Source of the DNA: Gordonibacter pamelaeae | GTDB taxonomy: Bacteria; Actinomycetota; Coriobacteriia; Coriobacteriales; Eggerthellaceae | Assembly (NCBI RefSeq): GCF_042665095.1 | Contig: NZ_JBHTBV010000015.1 | Strand: one strand, 5' to 3' | Length of the DNA stretch: 64,000 nt | Shown here: positions 1 through 7,203 of the stretch, in pieces | Position numbering within the stretch: position 1 is the stretch's first letter | Layout: each line of letters begins with the position of its first letter | The notes under the pieces: generated by a model | Database searches by the model: none | What the model saw: only the letters and a program-made list of their open reading frames with translations | What the model was told of the DNA's origin: nothing | Program-made: the position numbers and the translations under genes

Positions 1-100
1 AGAAGCCGCGCTTCGTCTTGTGGCGCTTCGAGCCGCGGGCGTCGCGGTAGTAGCACTGCACGTAGTACGTGCCGTTGTTGTCGTCCTTGTACACGGGCAT
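1..100 (-). CDS. Tyrosine-type integrase, N-terminal start only (runs off window)
   Basis: Only the first 33 codons are inside the window; the rest lies to the left. The visible protein starts MPVYKDDNNGTYYVQCYY and continues RDARGSKRHKTKRGF. This short beta-rich, lysine-rich stretch is typical of the arm-type DNA-binding domain at the N-terminus of Tn916/phage integrases, which excise and insert mobile elements by tyrosine recombination. The catalytic domain is not visible, so the class is inferred. The ATG lies one base past the stop codon of the upstream excisionase-like gene, so the two are probably co-transcribed. This order (excisionase then integrase, reading outward) is normal at the end of an integrative element. 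Confidence 0.6.
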   Translation of the reverse strand, partial: MPVYKDDNNGTYYVQCYYRDARGSKRHKTKRGF

Positions 101-101
101 G

Positions 102-305
102 TCAGTCCGCCTCCGGGAAGTACAGGGCGTCGAAGACGTCGCTTCGGACGCGCCCGCGGATAACCACGCGCCCGCGCGCCTGCTGCTCGGCGTTTATCTT
201 CCTGATCACCTCGTAGGCGCTGCCTTTCTTGATCCTCAGCAGTTCCGCGACCTCGTCGGCGTCCAGCATGTGCGGCCTCGGCGTCTTCGCCACCTTCTCG
301 TCCAT
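102..305 (-). CDS. Small helix-turn-helix protein, excisionase-like
   Basis: A 67-residue protein starting MDEKVAKTPRPHML. I place the start at the ATG at 305 because AGGAGG lies four bases upstream; a longer TTG reading to 320 would bury that ribosome site. Residues about 13-45 (DADEVAELLRIKKGSAYEVI) look like the winged-helix/MerR-like DNA-binding fold of small excisionases and 'helix-turn-helix domain' proteins, which bend DNA to steer an integrase. It lies directly ahead of an integrase start and diverges from an HTH repressor-like gene across a palindromic region. Function is inferred from fold and position; it could also be a plain transcriptional regulator. Confidence 0.6.
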   Translation of the reverse strand: MDEKVAKTPRPHMLDADEVAELLRIKKGSAYEVIRKINAEQQARGRVVIRGRVRSDVFDALYFPEAD

Positions 306-314
306 GGCTCCTCC

Positions 315-383
315 TGTCAATAGCGTACAGATACGTACGGTTTACAGATTCAGAGTAAACGTACATATCTGTACTGTCAATAG
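315..383. promoter_or_regulatory. Divergent operator/promoter region with long inverted repeat
   Basis: Between the divergent excisionase-like gene and HTH gene lies a near-perfect 20-21 bp inverted repeat: GTACAGATACGTACGGTTTAC at 325-345 and its near complement at 355-374, separated by nine bases. A direct repeat CTGTCAATAG occurs at 315-324 and 374-383, and GTAC tetramers recur until about 410. This is what a repressor-controlled lysogeny-type switch looks like, and the adjacent HTH protein is the obvious candidate ligand. The repeat is seen directly; the binding role is inferred. Confidence 0.55.
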
Positions 384-445
384 AATTGCGTACATTTGCG
401 TACGCTGGTAAGATGTGCGGGTACGTATTTCGAGGAGGAGGGCGC

Positions 446-859
446 ATGTCCGTAGGCGAGAACATAAGGCGGTACCGCAAGTCGCGCGGCATGACGCAGG
501 CGCAGCTCGCCGAGGCCGTCGGGCTGACCGAGGGGGCCGTGCGCCACTACGAAAGCGGCATCCGCGCCGTCAAGCCCGAGCTGCTCGAGTCAATCTCCGC
601 GGCGCTCGGCGTGTCCGTCAACGCCCTCAAGGATTACGGCGTCGAGACCGCGGGCGACCTCATGTCGCTGCTCGTGCGGCTCGAGGACTCCTTCGGCATC
701 GTGCCCGCAGCCGACGGCACGGGCCTCTCCCTGAACCCCAAGGCGTCGCACGCGCCCAAAGCCGCGACGGCGATCGAGCTGTGGGCAGAGAAGCGCGCGC
801 AGCTCAAGAACGGCGAGATCGACGCCGACGAATACGAGGACTGGAAAGCCTCGCTGTAG
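446..859 (+). CDS. XRE-family HTH transcriptional regulator
   Basis: A 137-residue protein. The ATG at 446 is preceded by GAGGAGGAGG, which fixes the start better than an in-frame upstream start at 386. Residues 5-60 (ENIRRYRKSRGMTQAQLAEA, VGLTEGAVRHYESG) are a classic Cro/CI helix-turn-helix. The rest is a helical tail ending in an EYEDWKASL motif, without a peptidase or kinase domain. It is transcribed away from the excisionase/integrase pair across the palindromic region at 325-374, which suggests it controls that switch and itself. It probably belongs to the integrated element on the left. Confidence 0.8.
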   Translation: MSVGENIRRYRKSRGMTQAQLAEAVGLTEGAVRHYESGIRAVKPELLESISAALGVSVNALKDYGVETAGDLMSLLVRLEDSFGIVPAADGTGLSLNPKASHAPKAATAIELWAEKRAQLKNGEIDADEYEDWKASL

Positions 860-946
860 CGGCTCTCCGCATTTCACTACCACTAAAACCGAATCAGGAC
901 GCCAAGCTAGGCGGCGAGCGCCGCTCGCACCTGAGTATGCTGAGTT

Positions 947-1386
947 TTTACTCCCCATTGCGTGCCAAGGCATTTCCGGCATGTCCGAGGAGTAAACGAC
1001 GCGGTAGCTTACACGGCGTCACACGGCGGTACGCCGCGGCATTTCCCCTGATTACTCCCGACTCCATTGAGACGTCGAGATTCTTTACTCCCCATTAACC
1101 ACCTGGGGAAACGCCGCATGGAGACCGCCGAAAAGCCTATTGAGTTCGATTTGAGTTTCACGGACCCCGAAACGGCCTCTTTTCGTCCTCGGGGACAAAA
1201 ACCGTGCGTCCACTCACTTGAGATAAATCCTTACTCCCTTTCCTCCGAATACCGCCCAGTGCCTTGCTGTCTTGAAACACGGGGAGTAAATCGCGAAATC
1301 GCAGGTGAAAGGGAGTAAAACGGCAAAGAAAAAGCCTCCGTCCCAACGCGGGAACGGAGGCCAGATTGTCGTATTTACTCACCATT
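947..1386. repeat. Scattered TTTACTCCC motifs in a 617-bp gene-free stretch (possible integrase arm sites)
   Basis: The stretch 860-1476 carries no convincing gene. It repeats one short motif on both strands: TTTACTCCCCATT at 947-959 and 1084-1096, the variant TTTACTCACCATT at 1374-1386, shorter TTACTCCC at 1052 and 1231, and the complement GGAGTAAA at about 989, 1282 and 1311. Several spaced copies in both orientations between an integrase module and the 3' end of guaA resemble arm-type binding sites of an attachment region. The motif copies are seen directly; the att interpretation is inferred. Confidence 0.45.
1325..1361 (-). terminator. Intrinsic terminator downstream of guaA
   Basis: On the minus strand a hairpin (1334-1361, arms GCCTCCGT and ACGGAGGC extended by CCC/GGG around a short loop) is followed by TTTTTCTTT. 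It lies about 115 bases past the guaA stop codon and is oriented to end guaA transcription. Confidence 0.7.
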
Positions 1387-1476
1387 GTCGCTGGTGGCTT
1401 TGCCATGACTCTCGTACGAAACGAAACTCAGCGGCATAGTGCGGCACTCAAAAGAGCAGGTCAGAACCCTGTCGGC

Positions 1477-2460
1477 CTACTCCCACTCAATCGTGCCGAT
1501 AGGTTTCGGCGTGAGGTCGTAGACCACGCGGCAGATGCCGGGGACCTCGTCCAGGATGCGGGCGGTGATCTTCTTGAGCAGCGCCCAATCCAGCTCCGGC
1601 ACCTCGGCGGTCATGGCGTCGACGGTGTTCACCGCGCGGATGATGGCGGGCCACTCGAAGGCGCGCACGCCGTCGCGGACGCCGGTGGCGCGGAAGTCGG
1701 GGACGCTCACGAAGTACTGCCACACCTTGCCCTCGAGGCCGGCCGCGGCGAACTCGTCGCGCAGGATGGCGTCGGCCTCGCGCAGCGCCTCGAGGCGGTC
1801 GCGCGTGATGGCGCCGAGGCAGCGCACGCCCAGGCCCGGGCCCGGGAACGGCTGGCGCTCGACCATGCCCTCGGGTAGCCCGAGCTCGCGGCCGATGACG
1901 CGCACCTCGTCCTTGTACAAGAGCTTCACGGGCTCGCACAGCTCGAACTGCAGGTCGTCGGGCAGGCCGCCCACGTTGTGGTGCGCCTTCACGCCGTCGG
2001 ACTCCAGGATGTCGGGATAGATGGTGCCCTGCGCGAGGAAGCTCACCTCGTCGCCAACCTTGCGGGCCTCCTCCTCGAACACGCGGATGAACTCGGCGCC
2101 GATGATCTTGCGCTTCGCCTCGGGCTCGGCCACGCCGTCGAGCAGGTCGAGGAAGCGGTCGGTGGCGTCCACGTACACGAGGTTCGCGTCGAGCTGGTTC
2201 TGGAACACGTCGACCACCTGCTCGCTTTCGCCCTTGCGCATGAGGCCGTGGTTCACGTGCACGCAGATGAGCTGCTTGCCGATGGCCTTGATCAGCAGCG
2301 CCGCCACCACGGACGAGTCCACGCCGCCGGACAGCGCCAGCAGCACCTTCTGGTCGCCGATCTGGGCGCGGATCGCCTCCACCTGCTCGTCGATGAACGC
2401 CTGGGCCAGCTCAGGCGTGGTGATGCGCTCCATGTCCTCGGGACGCTTGTTGGGATCCAT
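1477..2460 (-). CDS. guaA: GMP synthase, ATP pyrophosphatase subunit without glutaminase domain
   Basis: A 327-residue protein converting XMP to GMP with ATP, the last step of guanine nucleotide synthesis. The PP-loop motif SGGVDSSV is at about residues 45-52, and the C-terminal dimerisation domain ends in the conserved PKPIGTIEWE. Usual bacterial GuaA is about 510-525 residues with an N-terminal glutamine amidotransferase; that domain is absent here. The protein therefore corresponds to the subunit-B form known from archaea and some bacteria, which needs a separate amidotransferase or free ammonia. No partner is visible in the window. GAGGAGG lies nine bases upstream of the ATG and a TATAAT box is at 2499-2504. 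The 3' end of guaA is a well-known integration site, matching the element to its left. Confidence 0.9.
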   Translation of the reverse strand: MDPNKRPEDMERITTPELAQAFIDEQVEAIRAQIGDQKVLLALSGGVDSSVVAALLIKAIGKQLICVHVNHGLMRKGESEQVVDVFQNQLDANLVYVDATDRFLDLLDGVAEPEAKRKIIGAEFIRVFEEEARKVGDEVSFLAQGTIYPDILESDGVKAHHNVGGLPDDLQFELCEPVKLLYKDEVRVIGRELGLPEGMVERQPFPGPGLGVRCLGAITRDRLEALREADAILRDEFAAAGLEGKVWQYFVSVPDFRATGVRDGVRAFEWPAIIRAVNTVDAMTAEVPELDWALLKKITARILDEVPGICRVVYDLTPKPIGTIEWE

Positions 2461-2498
2461 GCGGGTGTCCTCCTCGTTCTCGGTGATGTTCTGGGGGA

Positions 2499-2504
2499 AT
2501 TATA
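2499..2504 (-). promoter_or_regulatory. -10 box of guaA promoter
   Basis: A perfect TATAAT on the minus strand, placing transcription start near 2492 and leaving a leader of about 30 bases before the guaA ATG. The -35 region is not a clear match. Confidence 0.55.
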
Positions 2505-2556
2505 AGGGAAACGCCGCAGCCGCATAAGCAGGCCGCACGTTCTTTTCCGGAAATGC

Positions 2557-2952
2557 CTAATAGCCCATCTCGCGCAGGCGCGCGTCGTCGATGCCGAAGT
2601 AGTGGCCTATCTCGTGCACCACCGTCTTGCCGATCTCCGCCACCAGCTCCGTGCGCGAGCCGAAGCAACGTTCGTGCGGTCCCTTGAACACGGTGATTAC
2701 GTCGGGCAGGTCGCCGTCGTAGCCGTCGGCGCGGTCGGGGAGGGACACGCCGTCGTACAGGCCCAGCAGCTCGTCGTCGCGTATCGACGCGCCCCGGCAG
2801 TCGGGCTCGTCCAGGATGTCGAAATGGTAGTCGTCGGGCTCGTCCTCCACCACCACCGCCACGTTCTCCAGCGCCTCGAGGAACCGTTCGGGAATGTTGG
2901 CGAGCGCCTCTTCGACGGCCGATTCGAATTCGCGGTCGGTCATGCGGTGCAT
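2557..2952 (-). CDS. Minimal zincin metallopeptidase family protein
   Basis: A 131-residue acidic protein of the small 'metallopeptidase family' (zincin-like, formerly DUF1025). The C-terminus carries HEIGHYFGIDD, the extended HExxHxxGxxD metzincin-type zinc motif, preceded by TVV. The family is compact and its substrate is unknown; it is widespread in Actinobacteria and acts in the cytoplasm because no signal peptide is present. AAGGGGG precedes the ATG at 2952; an alternative ATG at 2943 would shorten it by three residues. A GAGTATACTC palindrome at 2993-3002 contains a TATACT -10 box for this gene. Confidence 0.8.
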   Translation of the reverse strand: MHRMTDREFESAVEEALANIPERFLEALENVAVVVEDEPDDYHFDILDEPDCRGASIRDDELLGLYDGVSLPDRADGYDGDLPDVITVFKGPHERCFGSRTELVAEIGKTVVHEIGHYFGIDDARLREMGY

Positions 2953-3069
2953 GGCTGCCCCCTTCGCTGACGGGTCGAGTATCGATGATGACGAGTATAC
3001 TCCATGCGTCTTGCGCGCAATCGTCCGACGGCGTCGGAAGCGCCAGCGTATACCAGGCTGCGGAGATGT

Positions 3070-3265
3070 TACGGTAAAGGATCTGCGATTTTTTCTCGAT
3101 ATATTACCGAACCTTGAGATTGCGCACCCGAAACCTGCCTTCTACCCGCACAGAAAGCGGCTTTTCCCGCTGGAATGGGCGGTTCTTCCGCCTTCGGAGG
3201 GGGTTTCGGGACCTTGATTGCCTGATACGGTAAAATATCAGAAATTTTCTCCGATTTTATTACCG
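3070..3265. repeat. Two related ~40-bp AT-rich repeats in a gene-free stretch
   Basis: The gap 2953-3426 has no convincing gene. It holds two similar AT-rich blocks at 3070-3109 and 3226-3265. Each begins TACGGTAAA, contains a TTTTCTC run and ends TATTACCG, so each is itself bounded by the inverted pair CGGTAA/TTACCG. Between them CCCGAAACC (3127-3135) and GGTTTCGGG (3202-3210) form a further inverted pair. In a 68 % GC background these islands stand out. They could be paired operators or the ends of a small non-autonomous element; neither is proven. Confidence 0.45.
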
Positions 3266-3353
3266 TTCTCCAAGGAGCAGAGCGCCTTGCGACCCTCCGA
3301 CGGCTTGGAAGCGCCCCTTGATCTTCGCGCTGCCGGCCGGGCCGAGCAGATTC

Positions 3354-3408
3354 TATAGTGTGCGACACACATTATCGTGTGCTCTATGTTATAGTGTGTA
3401 ACACACAG
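3354..3408 (+). promoter_or_regulatory. Twin palindromic operator upstream of padR
   Basis: Two copies of the palindrome GTGTG-N2-ACACAC lie at 3358-3370 and 3394-3406, 36 bp apart centre to centre, each preceded by TATA. PadR-family dimers bind palindromes of this kind in their own promoters, so autoregulation of the downstream padR/HAAS operon is likely. AGCGAAAGGAGAGGGC just downstream supplies the ribosome site. Confidence 0.65.
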
Positions 3409-3426
3409 TAAGCGAAAGGAGAGGGC

Positions 3427-3801
3427 ATGGGGCACGACGACGTGGTGTCGAGCATGGTGCTGGAGCTGCGCCGCGGCACGCTGGTCATGCTGGTGCTCGG
3501 CCAGCTGCGTGAGCCGGCCTACGGCTATGCGCTGGTGAAGTCGCTGGCCGACCATGGCATTCCCATCGAGGCGAACACGCTTTACCCGCTCATGCGCCGG
3601 CTCGAGTCGCAGGGGCTGCTGCAAAGCGAATGGGACAACGGCGGCTCGAAGCCGCGCAAGTACTACCGAACCACCGACGAGGGCCTGCGCGTGCTCCATG
3701 AGGTGGAGGCCCAGTGGCATGCGCTGTGCAGCGGCGTGAATGTCCTGCTGTGCGCCGATCGGCGCGAACCAGGAAAGGAAGCCAAGGATGCCGAACGATA
3801 A
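3427..3801 (+). CDS. PadR family transcriptional regulator
   Basis: A 124-residue winged-helix protein. The N-terminal half (LRRGTLVMLVLGQLREPAYG, then YALVKSLADHGIP and ANTLYPLMRRLESQGLL) is the PadR signature. GSKPRKYYRTTDEG forms the wing. PadR proteins repress neighbouring membrane or efflux genes until a ligand or stress relieves them. The twin palindromes at 3358-3406 lie immediately upstream and are the probable operator. The 3' end overlaps the next gene by 14 bases, so the two are translated together. This PadR-HAAS pairing is common in Gram-positive bacteria. Confidence 0.9.
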   Translation: MGHDDVVSSMVLELRRGTLVMLVLGQLREPAYGYALVKSLADHGIPIEANTLYPLMRRLESQGLLQSEWDNGGSKPRKYYRTTDEGLRVLHEVEAQWHALCSGVNVLLCADRREPGKEAKDAER

Positions 3802-4780
3802 CGACCTGATCGAGCGCTACCTGTACGCCATCACGCGCCGGCTGCCCGCCAAGCAGCGCGCCGACGTGGCCGAGGAGCTGCGCACGCTCATCTCCGACAT
3901 GCTGGATGAGCGCTGCCGCGGCCTGCCGCCTACGGCGAAGGACGTCCGCGTCGTGCTCACCGAGCTGGGAACCCCCGGCGAGATGGTGCGCAAGTACACC
4001 GCCGACGAGGACGCGTGCCTCATCGGCCAGCCTTACTACGCGCAGTACCTCTACGTGCTGAAGATCGTGCTCGCCTGCGTGGCCGGCGGCATGATCGTGG
4101 CCGGCGTGCTCACGCTCGCGACGGGCGCGGAGGGAAGCGTGCTCGGCAACGTGCTCGGAGGGATCGGCTCCCTTGTCGCGGCGCTCGTGTTCGCCTTCGC
4201 GATCGTCACCTTGCTGTTCGCCTTCTTCTCGCATCGTGGCGTGGACGTGGAGGTGATGGGCTCGCTCGACGACCTGCCGCCCGTGCCGCGCGAGACGAAG
4301 AACCCCGCGCGCGGCGACGCGGTGGCCGGCATCGTGTTCTCCATCGCGGGCGCCATCGTGTTCCTACTGTTCCCCGACGTGCTGAACGCGCTCAGCCACC
4401 GCGGCGACGGCGTGCCGTTCGACCCCTTCAACGCCGAGGCCATCCGCTCGTCGGCATGGGTTATCATCGCCTGGACGGTCGTGTGCATCGGCGCCGAGAG
4501 CTTCAAGCTGGTGGAGGGACGCTACACGCCGCGCCTGCTGGCTGTCACGCTCGTGAGCGACCTCGTGGTCGCGGGGCTCGCCGTCTTCTGGCTGACGAGC
4601 TTCCAGCTGGTCGACACCCCGGCGATCGTGCAGGCGCTAGCCGCGCAGGGCGACGCGCTGAGCGGGCCGGTGCTCTGGGCGGTGTTGAACGCGCAGGTGG
4701 CGTTCTGCGGCTTCATCGTGCTCGCGCTGGCCATCGACGCCGTGGACTCCATCGTGAAGACGGTGAAGGCGAGCCGCTGA
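3788..4780 (+). CDS. HAAS-domain multi-pass membrane protein
   Basis: A 330-residue protein. I start it at the ATG at 3788 (MPNDNDLIERYLYAITRRLP), inside the end of padR, rather than at an in-frame start 48 bases earlier. Residues 1-80 form a soluble helical domain (RADVAEELRTLISDMLDER) of the HAAS/permease-prefix type that often accompanies PadR. After it come about six hydrophobic segments. Such proteins are thought to be membrane targets or sensors controlled by their PadR partner; the exact function is unknown. Membrane location is clear from the sequence. Confidence 0.75.
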   Translation: MPNDNDLIERYLYAITRRLPAKQRADVAEELRTLISDMLDERCRGLPPTAKDVRVVLTELGTPGEMVRKYTADEDACLIGQPYYAQYLYVLKIVLACVAGGMIVAGVLTLATGAEGSVLGNVLGGIGSLVAALVFAFAIVTLLFAFFSHRGVDVEVMGSLDDLPPVPRETKNPARGDAVAGIVFSIAGAIVFLLFPDVLNALSHRGDGVPFDPFNAEAIRSSAWVIIAWTVVCIGAESFKLVEGRYTPRLLAVTLVSDLVVAGLAVFWLTSFQLVDTPAIVQALAAQGDALSGPVLWAVLNAQVAFCGFIVLALAIDAVDSIVKTVKASR

Positions 4781-5100
4781 TAAAGGACGAGTGCGAGAGC
4801 GGATGGGCGCAGCGGTCGCGACGGCCGACGTCGCCGGGAGGCGCTCCGTGCTGCCCAGACGCTGTCCGCCCTGTTGCCCGGGCGGCTGGGGTGCGCCGGG
4901 CCGCCGGTCGGATGGCATCCGCCATACCCCTGGCCAGATGCGGCGCGCCGCGCACGCCTTCCGACGGGAAAGCAAGGCGCTTTCCCTCGTTTCCGCGTCC
5001 CGCGGGCCTTTCTTGTAGCATAATACCGAAGGTTTGAGCGCGCTCGCCGTCGGGAGGCGGCGCCGCGCGCGGGGAAAGCGATGCGAGAGGGGTTTTGCCG
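4781..5100 (+). promoter_or_regulatory. Gene-free stretch with hairpin and putative promoter ahead of the permease gene
   Basis: This 320-bp interval holds no credible gene. A perfect 8-bp hairpin (GGGAAAGC at 4966-4973, GCTTTCCC at 4979-4986) may end transcription of the padR operon, although the downstream T content is weak. A CATAAT -10-like hexamer at 5019-5024 is the best promoter candidate for the permease. GAGAGGGG just before 5101 is its ribosome site. I did not recognise a purine riboswitch. Confidence 0.4.
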
Positions 5101-6495
5101 ATGAGCAAGGATCGACCGGTGCCGACCATGGGGGCCAAGGACAGTCCGGACGCGGTGTACGACGCGCGCCCGCTCGGCGTGCCGAAGATGGGCGTGTTCG
5201 GCCTGCAGCATATGTTCGCCATGTTCGGGGCCACGGTGCTCGTGCCGGCGCTCACGGGCCTGTCCGTGTCGGCGACGCTCCTGTTCGCGGGCCTGGGCAC
5301 GCTGCTGTTCCATTTCCTGGCGAAGGGGAAGGTGCCGGCGTTCCTGGGCTCCTCGTTCGCGTTCATCGCCGGCTACGCGGCCATCGCGCCGAACGGCGAG
5401 GCCGATCTTCTGCCCTACGCGTGCCTGGGCGTGGCGTGCGCGGGCCTTCTGTACCTGGTGCTGTCGGCGCTGTTCCGCGTGTTCGGGGCGGCGCGCGTCA
5501 TGCGCTTCTTCCCGCCGGTGGTCACGGGGCCCATCGTCATCTGCATCGGGCTTATCCTGGCCTCCTCGGCCATCACGAACGCCTCGTCGAACTGGCTCAT
5601 TGCCGTGGTGGCTATCGCGGTCATCGTGGTGTGCAACATCTGGGGCAAGGGCATGGTGAAGATCGTCCCCATCTTGCTGGGCGTGATCGTGTCGTATGCC
5701 GTGGCGGCGTTCGCGGGCGAGGTGGACTTCTCCACCGTGGCCGCGGCTCCGTGGGTCGGGCTGCCCGTGGCGTGGGACAACACGGTGTTCTCGCTGTTCG
5801 GAGAGTCGTTCGACACGGGGCTCGCCATCACGGCCATCATCACCATCATGCCGCTTGCGTTCGCCACGATGATCGAGCATATCGGCGACATGTCGGCCAT
5901 CAGCTCCACCTGCAACCGCAACTACATCGCCGAGCCGGGCCTGCATCGCACCCTCTTGGGCGACGGCCTGGCCACCATCATCGCGTCGCTGTTCGGTGCG
6001 CCGGCGAACACGACGTACGGCGAGAACACGGGCGTGCTGGCGCTGACGAAGGTGTTCGACCCGCGTGTCATCCGCATTGCGGCCCTCTTTGCCATCGTGT
6101 TCTCGTTCTCGCCGAAGTTCGCGGCGCTCGTGGCCGCCATGCCGGCGTGCGTGGTGGGCGGCGTGTCGCTCGTGCTGTACGGCATGATATCGGCCGTGGG
6201 CATCCGCAACCTGGTGGAGAACCACGTGGACTTCATGAAGAGCCGCAACGTGCTCATCACGGCGCTCATCTTGGTGCTGTCGCTGGGCATCGCGTACAGC
6301 GCGGCGGGCGCCATCGTGGTGCCGGTGGGCGGGATCACCATCTCGCTGTCGGGGTTGGCCGTGGGGTCGATCGTGGGCATTTTGATGAACGTGGTGCTGC
6401 CGGGGCACGAGGAGGCCGTCGGCGCGCCGCGCGAGCCGGAGGAGATGCCGGACGTTCCCATGCCGCTGGAGGACATCCGCCCGGCGAACGGGTAG
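5101..6495 (+). CDS. uraA: Uracil/xanthine permease, NCS2 family
   Basis: A 464-residue membrane protein importing a nucleobase, most likely uracil, with protons. It has the NCS2 fold of about 14 membrane segments. The hallmark motif GAPANTTYGENTGV lies near residues 298-311 and IEHIGDMSAIS near 260-270; both carry substrate- and proton-coupling residues in UraA. I choose the ATG at 5101 over a TTG six bases upstream because the ribosome site GAGAGGGG fits it better. An exact uracil versus xanthine preference cannot be read from the sequence. The gene stands alone and ends at a strong terminator. Confidence 0.88.
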   Translation: MSKDRPVPTMGAKDSPDAVYDARPLGVPKMGVFGLQHMFAMFGATVLVPALTGLSVSATLLFAGLGTLLFHFLAKGKVPAFLGSSFAFIAGYAAIAPNGEADLLPYACLGVACAGLLYLVLSALFRVFGAARVMRFFPPVVTGPIVICIGLILASSAITNASSNWLIAVVAIAVIVVCNIWGKGMVKIVPILLGVIVSYAVAAFAGEVDFSTVAAAPWVGLPVAWDNTVFSLFGESFDTGLAITAIITIMPLAFATMIEHIGDMSAISSTCNRNYIAEPGLHRTLLGDGLATIIASLFGAPANTTYGENTGVLALTKVFDPRVIRIAALFAIVFSFSPKFAALVAAMPACVVGGVSLVLYGMISAVGIRNLVENHVDFMKSRNVLITALILVLSLGIAYSAAGAIVVPVGGITISLSGLAVGSIVGILMNVVLPGHEEAVGAPREPEEMPDVPMPLEDIRPANG

Positions 6496-6535
6496 GGCGT
6501 CCGAGCTCGCTGCAACCGCCTGGCTTTTCATGAGG

Positions 6536-6569
6536 CGCCTCTCCCGCTCGCTGCGGGGGAGGCGTTTTT
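6536..6569 (+). terminator. Intrinsic terminator of the permease gene
   Basis: A 12-bp GC-rich stem (6536-6547 with 6553-6564, one G-U pair) with a five-base loop is followed directly by TTTTT at 6565-6569. Confidence 0.85.
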
Positions 6570-6612
6570 GCGTGGGGGACGTCCTTCGCGACGGCGGAGG
6601 CGTGCGGGATGG

Positions 6613-6849
6613 CTAGAACGTCGTGCCCTTGTAGAGGTCCTCCACCTTCTTGCGGGCCCAGGGCGTCCTGCGGAGGAACGTGAGCGAGCTCTTGATGCTG
6701 GGGTCCTTCGCGAAGCAGTTGATGCGGATGCGGCGGGCCAGCTCGTCCCAGCCGTACTTGTCAACCAGGCGGGTGAGCATGGCCTCGAGCGTCACGCCGT
6801 GCAGCGGGTCGTTGGGGTGTGGGCGCTCGGCGGGGTTGTCGTTCGGCAT
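6613..6849 (-). CDS. VF530 family (DUF2132) small DNA-binding protein
   Basis: A 78-residue protein with the VF530 hallmarks: PNDPLHGVTLEAMLTRLVDK, then YGWDELARRIRINCF and SIKSSLTFLRRTPWARKKVE. The family has a solved fold related to DNA-binding modules and is found across Proteobacteria and other phyla, but its cellular role is not established. The whole family core is present and the length is normal. It is a single-gene unit on the minus strand, with its start facing the YjdF leader. Confidence 0.8.
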   Translation of the reverse strand: MPNDNPAERPHPNDPLHGVTLEAMLTRLVDKYGWDELARRIRINCFAKDPSIKSSLTFLRRTPWARKKVEDLYKGTTF

Positions 6850-7014
6850 GGGTGCGATCCTCCTCGTTCGTTCGTCGGCCCCTATGATGCCACAGTTGGG
6901 CGCCGAGCGGGGCGGCGGATCGGCCGAGGACCGCCCGCAGCGCGCCCGCGCCGTGGGCGGTCCGCCGGTCGGCAGGCGGCGACCGAGCAGGCTCGGGACG
7001 GGGGTTGCGGGCCG

Positions 7015-7203
7015 TGGTATACTCGCGCGTACGAAGATGAAAACACGACCCCGTCGGGTAGTCGGGGTGCGGTAGGGCGGCGCGCGGCCGTCCGGAGCGC
7101 GTCGCCGGTTGACAAAGCGCCTCGGCGCGCGCCTCCCTGCCGTCAGTAACCTGCCTCCTGGTTGTCCCTTCTTCGTTCGTTCACAACGACATAAGGAGGA
7201 ATC
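7015..7203 (+). promoter_or_regulatory. Extended -10 promoter and structured leader of yjdF (candidate riboswitch)
   Basis: TGGTATACT at 7015-7023 is an extended -10 promoter, giving a leader of about 175 bases before the yjdF ATG. The leader can fold into several stems. ACCCCG at 7048-7053 pairs with CGGGGT at 7063-7068. A 10-bp stem forms between 7077-7086 and 7097-7106. A long-range stem between 7069-7077 and about 7136-7144 (with G-U pairs) competes with it by one base. yjdF genes in Firmicutes are controlled by the azaaromatic-sensing yjdF riboswitch, so a related RNA is plausible. I could not match the published consensus by eye. Confidence 0.45.

Noticed and set aside
3069..3368. A 99-residue minus-strand frame in the gap before padR
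   Set aside because: It reads through both AT-rich repeats and has no domain, ribosome site or coupling to a neighbour.
4522..6531. A 669-residue minus-strand open frame over the permease
   Set aside because: His/Arg-rich shadow of uraA and the HAAS gene in GC-rich DNA; no domain sense and no ribosome site.
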